Below are positions 59,807 through 64,000 of a stretch of 64,000 nucleotides of DNA, in pieces. The notes below the pieces were generated by a model, which saw only the letters and a list, made by a program, of their open reading frames with translations, had not been told where the DNA came from and ran no database searches. A program made the translations under genes and the position numbers. Within the stretch, counting starts at the first letter, position 1; every line of letters begins with the position of its first letter. This DNA comes from Bacteroidales bacterium (GTDB lineage Bacteria; Bacteroidota; Bacteroidia; Bacteroidales; 4484-276), in contig DASRND010000032.1 of assembly GCA_035647615.1 (NCBI GenBank), positions 62,001-126,000 of the forward strand, in the 5' to 3' direction.

Positions 59807-59922
59807 GTTCCAAAAAATCAAAGGCATGTATCTGTTTGAAACTTTGAGTATTTGACATTGGGATTTATTTAGGATTGTTTACACCGACTGCCGGTAGTTG
59901 CTTTATTGATTTTTGAAATTTG
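59784..59922. repeat. Palindromic extragenic element, copy 3
   Basis: It starts in the coding end of the glycosyltransferase (CAAATTCCAAAAGACAAATA) and ends with TTGATTTTTGAAATTTG, the near reverse complement of its start. The right half from TTTACACCGACTGCCGGTAG matches the copy at 31099. The gap 59807-60218 has no gene besides this and another repeat. Confidence 0.7.
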
Positions 59923-60039
59923 TCAATATCGTCCGTTCTATTTTTGCAGGCTCTGCCTGTTGCTATTACCATCATCATTTTTCAGTCTAAAAGAATATTT
60001 GAAAGCAGGATCAGGGTTGCCATCCCGTTCAGGGCTGGC

Positions 60040-60145
60040 ATCCTCTGCGCTGATTCCTGCCGAATGTGGACTGAGACCTGCTGACTGAGACCTGCCGACT
60101 GTGGACTGAGACCTGTTGACTGTGGACTGATTCCTGCCGACTTTT
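60040..60145. repeat. Degenerate tandem repeat of GACTGAGACCTGCC type
   Basis: Four or five units of about 20-23 bases (TGTGGACTGAGACCTGCTGA, CTGAGACCTGCCGACTGTGG, ACTGTGGACTGATTCCTGCC) run together. Related strings occur at 52080-52200 and 21870. There are no spacers, so it is not a CRISPR array. Confidence 0.7.
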
Positions 60146-60190
60146 TTCAGTAAATAGAAACCTGACCAGCCCTTTTATGTTTCTAATTAT

Positions 60191-60198
60191 TACTTTTG
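60191..60198 (+). promoter_or_regulatory. -7 box for dihydroorotase
   Basis: TACTTTTG lies 20 bases before the start at 60219. Confidence 0.5.
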
Positions 60199-60218
60199 GC
60201 CTTAAAAATTGAAAAAAG

Positions 60219-61568
60219 ATGAGTTACATAATTACCAATGCAAAGATTGTAAATGAAGGTGAAATTTTCAAAGGTTCCGTTCTGGTGCGCGACGGGATGA
60301 TAGAAAAGGTGCTTCGGCACGACGAGGATTTCTACAAACATCAATATCATGCGCATGAGTTTGTCGATGCAAAAGGCAAATATTTGATCCCCGGCGTTAT
60401 CGACGATCAGGTGCATTTCCGTGAGCCCGGCCTTACCCACAAAGCCGACATTGCCACCGAGAGTAAAGCTGCCGTTGCAGGTGGCATCACTTCATTTATG
60501 GAAATGCCCAACACCATTCCCAACACGCTGACCCAGGAGTTGCTTGAAGAAAAGTATGCGCTCGCTGCCGAAAAGTCGCTTGCCAACTATTCGTTTTACA
60601 TGGGTGCTTCCAATGATAATCTGGAAGAGATCAAAAAGACCAACCCGCAAAATGTGTGTGGCATCAAAGTTTTTATGGGCGCTTCTACCGGCAACATGTT
60701 GGTGGATAATCCGCAGACGCTCGAAGCCATTTTCGCGGAAGCGCCTTGTCTGGTGGCCGTCCATTGCGAAGACGAAGCTACCATCCGCCACAATTTGCAA
60801 CAGGCCACCGAAAAACACGGCGACAAGGTGCCTGTGACGATGCATCCCGACATACGCAGTGCCGAAGCCTGCTACCGTTCCTCTTCTTTTGCGGTGGAGC
60901 TGGCGCGCAAACACAACACTCGCTTGCATGTGCTGCACCTCTCCACGGCACGCGAAACGGAGTTATTTGATAATAAAATTCCATTGGAACAAAAGCGGAT
61001 TACTGCCGAAGTGTGTGTGCATCATCTTATCTTTTCGGCGGAAGACTACATGCACAAAGGCAACTATATCAAATGGAATCCGGCCATCAAAACCATCGGC
61101 GACAAGCTGGGGCTTTTTAATGCCATGCTCGACAACCGGCTGGACGTAATTGCCACCGACCACGCCCCACATACCATCGCCGAAAAAGAGCAATCCTACC
61201 TCAAGGCGCCTTCGGGCGGGCCGCTGGTGCAACATGCGCTGCCGGCCATGATCGAGTTTAGCCTGCGTGGCAAGATCACCCTTCAGCGCATCGTGGAGAA
61301 GATGTGTCACGCGCCAGCATTATGTTTTAAGGTGCAAAAGCGGGGCTTTATCCGTGAAGGCTACCATGCCGATCTGGTGCTCATCGATATCGACAACCCC
61401 TGGCTGGTGAGCAAATCCAACATATTATACAAATGTGGATGGTCGCCTTTTGAAGGGCAGGTCTTCAGCAGCCGCGTGCTTTATACTTTTGTTAATGGCA
61501 ATCTCGTTTACAATCGCGGGACTTTTTACGAACAGTTTAAGGGCGAGCGCCTGCTGTTCGACAGATGA
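60219..61568 (+). CDS. pyrC: Dihydroorotase, 449 aa
   Basis: It converts carbamoyl-aspartate to dihydroorotate in pyrimidine synthesis. It is an amidohydrolase with metal motif DDQVHFREPGLTH (His66 in HFRE), GIKVFMGASTGNML, with the lysine that is usually carbamylated, then ATDHAPHTIAEKEQ late in the chain. These fit the type I dihydroorotase form common in Bacteroidota. It does not look like allantoinase, which shares the fold, but that cannot be ruled out by sequence alone. The MORN lipoprotein follows 31 bases after it. Confidence 0.9.
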   Translation: MSYIITNAKIVNEGEIFKGSVLVRDGMIEKVLRHDEDFYKHQYHAHEFVDAKGKYLIPGVIDDQVHFREPGLTHKADIATESKAAVAGGITSFMEMPNTIPNTLTQELLEEKYALAAEKSLANYSFYMGASNDNLEEIKKTNPQNVCGIKVFMGASTGNMLVDNPQTLEAIFAEAPCLVAVHCEDEATIRHNLQQATEKHGDKVPVTMHPDIRSAEACYRSSSFAVELARKHNTRLHVLHLSTARETELFDNKIPLEQKRITAEVCVHHLIFSAEDYMHKGNYIKWNPAIKTIGDKLGLFNAMLDNRLDVIATDHAPHTIAEKEQSYLKAPSGGPLVQHALPAMIEFSLRGKITLQRIVEKMCHAPALCFKVQKRGFIREGYHADLVLIDIDNPWLVSKSNILYKCGWSPFEGQVFSSRVLYTFVNGNLVYNRGTFYEQFKGERLLFDR

Positions 61569-61599
61569 TAATTATTACAAACCAAGCATAAAAAATCCG

Positions 61600-62034
61600 A
61601 TGAAAAAATTAAATTTCCTCTACCTGATCGTTCTTGTGTTCTTATCGACAGGATGCGCCGCCGGACTCGAAGAAGCCGTAAAGGAAAGCTACGAAGATGG
61701 TTCGCCCAAAGTGGTTCAATATTTCGACAACCACGGCGACGACCGCCAGATGGTGGAAGAAGCCTATTATTATGCCGACGGGCAGCTGCGCATGCGCGGC
61801 ACCTATCTCGACGGCGAAAAACACGGCACCTGGACATCCTGGTACAACAACGGCAACAAATGGAGCACAGGCCAATATACCAGCGGACGACACGACGGCA
61901 TCACCACCACCTGGCACGAAAACGGCAAAAAATACTACGAAGGATATTATGAGCAGGATGTGCGCACAGGCATCTGGCGCTTCTGGGACGAAAAGGGCGA
62001 GCTGATCAAGGAGATCGACTATAGCAAGAAGTAG
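61600..62034 (+). CDS. MORN-repeat lipoprotein, 144 aa
   Basis: A start at 61600 gives a signal with lipobox STGC (Cys19); the longer frame from 61435 lies inside pyrC. The mature part is a set of toxin-antitoxin-like MORN variants: YADGQLRMRGTYLDGEKHGT, WTSWYNNGNKWSTGQYTSG, TTTWHENGKKYYEGYYEQDV and GIWRFWDEKGELIKEI. These beta-hairpin repeats are common in Bacteroidota surface lipoproteins; their function is not known. It may be co-transcribed with pyrC. Confidence 0.88.
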   Translation: MKKLNFLYLIVLVFLSTGCAAGLEEAVKESYEDGSPKVVQYFDNHGDDRQMVEEAYYYADGQLRMRGTYLDGEKHGTWTSWYNNGNKWSTGQYTSGRHDGITTTWHENGKKYYEGYYEQDVRTGIWRFWDEKGELIKEIDYSKK

Positions 62035-62349
62035 GGAAGGGGCAAGGCGCGTAGAGCAGGGCGCATGGCGCAGAGAGCAGAGGCGCAGTTCGCAGTCAGT
62101 AGTCTTTAGATGAAAGTCGGTAGAAAAGAGTGATGAGTTAAGAACTGGGGAAAAGTTAAATAGCACCAAAAATTTCTCTCAGCCAGCCCCGAAGGGTTGA
62201 CATTATTATAACGATGGTAATAAATTCCCGGATAAAAGGAGCCTCTTTCCTATTAAAAAAATACTATACTTTTGAGGCTACCAGGCACTAATTCTTATTA
62301 AACCCTTCATCTATTGCCCTCCGTCACGTGCCACGCGCCTTGCGCATTC
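62035..62349. other. Intergenic stretch with one dispersed repeat
   Basis: GC-rich direct repeats (GCGCATGGCGCAGAG) occur at 62040-62095. A copy of the CCCCGAAGGGTTGACATTAT family is at 62186-62211. No gene is seen. Confidence 0.55.
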
Positions 62350-63384
62350 CTACCTTTTCTCAAACCGGATGTACACCGGCAGGTGGTCGCTGTAGCCGCC
62401 AAAGTATTCGTTGCGTCCGGCGGTGCGGTTGGGAACCATATTTCCGTCTTTTTGGCGGTAGAGCATCCAATCTTTTTTCAGGATTTGAATGGTGGCAGGC
62501 GATAGTTTGTAGGTGGTGTTGCCATCCAGCAGGTTGGACGACACGATAACCTGATCGAACAAATCCCAGACTCGCCAGTAGAGCGTTCCTTCGCCCGAAG
62601 TGAATTTCTCGGTGGCTAGATTATAAAGTTGGCTTTTTCTCACATTATTTTCGTGTACGAGTGCGCCCAGCGTTACGGTTACATTGTCGTCGGTGGGGTT
62701 GTCGTTGAGGTCGCCCATGATGATGATGTTGGCGTGGGCGTCGAAGCGGAATATGGAATCGACGACCTGGCGAACCTGCTGAGCTGCACGCTGGCGTTTG
62801 GGATCACTTTGTTCTTTTCCGCCATAGCGCGATGGCCAATGGTTTACGAGGAAATGCAATGTATCGCGGTCGGCAGCCAGCGCTTTAAAATAGAGCAAGT
62901 CGCGGGTGCGGTCGGTGCTGTCGAAATCGAAGGTGAGCAGGTAGGGGCGGCTGTGGAGCGGCTGCAGCATCCCGTTCCGGTAGAGCAGCGCTACGTCGAT
63001 GCCGCGTTCGTCGGGACTGTCGAAATGAACGATATCGTAACCGCCTTTATCGAGCGGTTTGGTAGCTACCAGGTCGCGGAGCACACCCAGGTTTTCTACC
63101 TCTGCCAGACCGATTGCCAAAGGCAATTCCGTGCTGTCGATGGCGCCCAGCACCCGCGCTATATTTTTGAGTTTTTGCTCGTAGCGCTCCGTATTCCAGG
63201 GAATGGCAGCTTCCGGTGTAAACTCGCCGTCGTGAACACCCGGATCGTTGATGGTGTCGAAGAGATTTTCGACGTTGTAAAAAGCAATCGTAAAATGATC
63301 GGGCGGTGCCTGCCCGCAGGAGGTAAAAAGATAAAGCAGACCAAAAGCTGCTGCAAGTAGGGGGAGTGAAAATTTCGCTTTCAT
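62350..63384 (-). CDS. Endonuclease/exonuclease/phosphatase family lipoprotein, 344 aa
   Basis: Lipobox FTSC (Cys23) anchors a catalytic EEP domain. The metal and active-site residues are in FTIAFYNVENLFDT, GLAEVENLGVLRDLV (Glu), NHWPSRYGGKEQSD (His), IIMGDLNDNPTDDN (Asp, Asn) and YSDHLPVYIRF (Asp, His). It hydrolyses phosphodiesters, probably extracellular nucleic acid or phospholipid. It is surface or periplasmic. It is close to the C-terminal glucosaminidase gene and separated from it by 34 bases on the same strand. Confidence 0.9.
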   Translation of the reverse strand: MKAKFSLPLLAAAFGLLYLFTSCGQAPPDHFTIAFYNVENLFDTINDPGVHDGEFTPEAAIPWNTERYEQKLKNIARVLGAIDSTELPLAIGLAEVENLGVLRDLVATKPLDKGGYDIVHFDSPDERGIDVALLYRNGMLQPLHSRPYLLTFDFDSTDRTRDLLYFKALAADRDTLHFLVNHWPSRYGGKEQSDPKRQRAAQQVRQVVDSIFRFDAHANIIIMGDLNDNPTDDNVTVTLGALVHENNVRKSQLYNLATEKFTSGEGTLYWRVWDLFDQVIVSSNLLDGNTTYKLSPATIQILKKDWMLYRQKDGNMVPNRTAGRNEYFGGYSDHLPVYIRFEKR

Positions 63385-63418
63385 AAAATTGGTATTGATT
63401 CTAAAAAACTTCTGTCGG

Positions 63419-64000
63419 TTATTTCCGTGGTTTCTTATCCTGCAGCCACAACTGCTGTCCGGCGCGCGGCTCGGTGCCGCGGTCCATAAGGTTTTTGCGG
63501 TAAAGCTGCTTTAGCTTGATGCCGTAAAGCTGGGAGATACTGTGCATGGTTTCGCCCTGTTTTACAAAATGATAAGGTGTGGTAGCTTTGTTTTTTTTGC
63601 GTTCCAGATACACCATGTCGCCCTCTTTGATTCTGTCTTTTTTCGTCAGGTCATTGTATTTCCAAATCTGATAATGGTAGATATTGAAATCGCCGGCGAT
63701 TTTATAGAAATCATCGCCTTTGCGGGCGAAGATAAATTTTCGTTTGTTGTTGGTGAGCACCTTGCGGTCGTTTTTGCCCACGCCAAAGGCTTCGTATTTT
63801 CGTTGGTCAGCTTTGGGGATTTCGTCGGGACGCTTCTGGCGGGCAAGGGCGTCTTTGTCAAGCAGGTCGTATTTGTAAAGCTCCAGCTCTTCTATGATCT
63901 TGATGAGCATATCGGGATACTTCGGATTGGTGGCATAACCGGCCTTTTTGAGTCCGTGCGCCCAACCTTTGTAGTCGGTAATCTTGAGTTCAAACAGGAA
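63419..64000 (-). CDS. C-terminal part of a glucosaminidase with LysM domains, cut by the window edge
   Basis: The frame is open to the right edge. Visible first are residues FLFELKITDYKGWAHGLKKA and YATNPKYPDMLIKIIEE, the end of a FlgJ-like N-acetylglucosaminidase domain. Two LysM-like modules follow (KFIFARKGDDFYKIAGDF, YHFVKQGETMHSISQLYGI), which bind peptidoglycan, and the protein ends KKPRK. It should hydrolyse the glycan of the cell wall in growth or separation. The N-terminus and any signal peptide lie outside the window. It precedes the EEP lipoprotein gene. Confidence 0.88.
   Translation of the reverse strand, partial: FLFELKITDYKGWAHGLKKAGYATNPKYPDMLIKIIEELELYKYDLLDKDALARQKRPDEIPKADQRKYEAFGVGKNDRKVLTNNKRKFIFARKGDDFYKIAGDFNIYHYQIWKYNDLTKKDRIKEGDMVYLERKKNKATTPYHFVKQGETMHSISQLYGIKLKQLYRKNLMDRGTEPRAGQQLWLQDKKPRK

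Noticed and set aside
61435-61599. Longer start for the MORN lipoprotein
   Set aside because: This part overlaps pyrC in another frame. The start at 61600 gives the lipobox directly.

Overview
The window looks like a chromosome segment of a Bacteroidota bacterium, probably from or near the order Bacteroidales. The evidence is type IX secretion (T9SS) sorting tails, a SusC-like TonB-dependent receptor, a fused E1 alpha/beta dehydrogenase, DUF1573 and Big_5 proteins, and TAnnTTTG-type -7 promoter boxes in front of many genes. Ribosome binding sites are weak or absent. No species can be named from the sequence alone.

Region 1 (1-16.9 kb) is AT-rich accessory DNA coding almost only for exported proteins. 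A tight + strand cluster (101-5570) encodes four secreted proteins: an unrecognised one, an LPP20-like one, an NTF2-like one and a large PEGA-repeat one. Small secreted proteins, a DUF6567-like lipoprotein, two PorT-like beta-barrels, a TPR/Asp-box beta-propeller protein and a 974-residue beta-helix T9SS protein follow. Two features run through this region. The first is a 59-nt RNA-like element present four times just ahead of start codons (5595, 5786, 6489, 12135). The second is a repeated unit made of a terminator plus the 3' end of the threonine dehydrogenase gene, seen at 8.1, 13.0 and 16.7 kb before the intact gene at 16957-17919.

Region 2 (17-40.5 kb) is mostly housekeeping. It holds divergent threonine dehydrogenase/kbl (threonine catabolism), tRNA-Gln, acylphosphatase, crcB with DUF190 (fluoride export), DUF493, a Pif1-like helicase, the E1 dehydrogenase, a pair of M16 peptidases, a T9SS type-B FN3-like protein, mnmD, DUF1573, a histidine kinase/response regulator pair, tsaB, a Big_5 lipoprotein, an ArsR regulator, adenine deaminase and rex.

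Region 3 (40.7-43.7 kb) is an AT-rich island with its own promoter. It encodes a TerB-like protein, a four-helix membrane coiled-coil protein and a vWA-like lipoprotein in a tight operon. This is the best candidate in the window for an undescribed multi-protein system.

Region 4 (43.8-64 kb) holds purC/phoH, an SAM hydrolase, an ECF sigma factor overlapping a PepSY-like gene, a strong candidate structured RNA (47988-48108), a lipoprotein followed by a two-enzyme L,D-transpeptidase cluster, and a lamin-tail/TonB receptor/phospholipase-D export cluster. In the first gene of that last cluster an in-frame amber codon separates the body from its T9SS tail. After it come dolichol-phosphate-mannose-type glycosyltransferase, dihydroorotase, a MORN lipoprotein, an endonuclease/exonuclease/phosphatase lipoprotein and the 3' part of a glucosaminidase-LysM gene that runs off the window. 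Intergenic gaps are rich in short dispersed palindromic repeats. One family supplies the last codons and stops of two genes.
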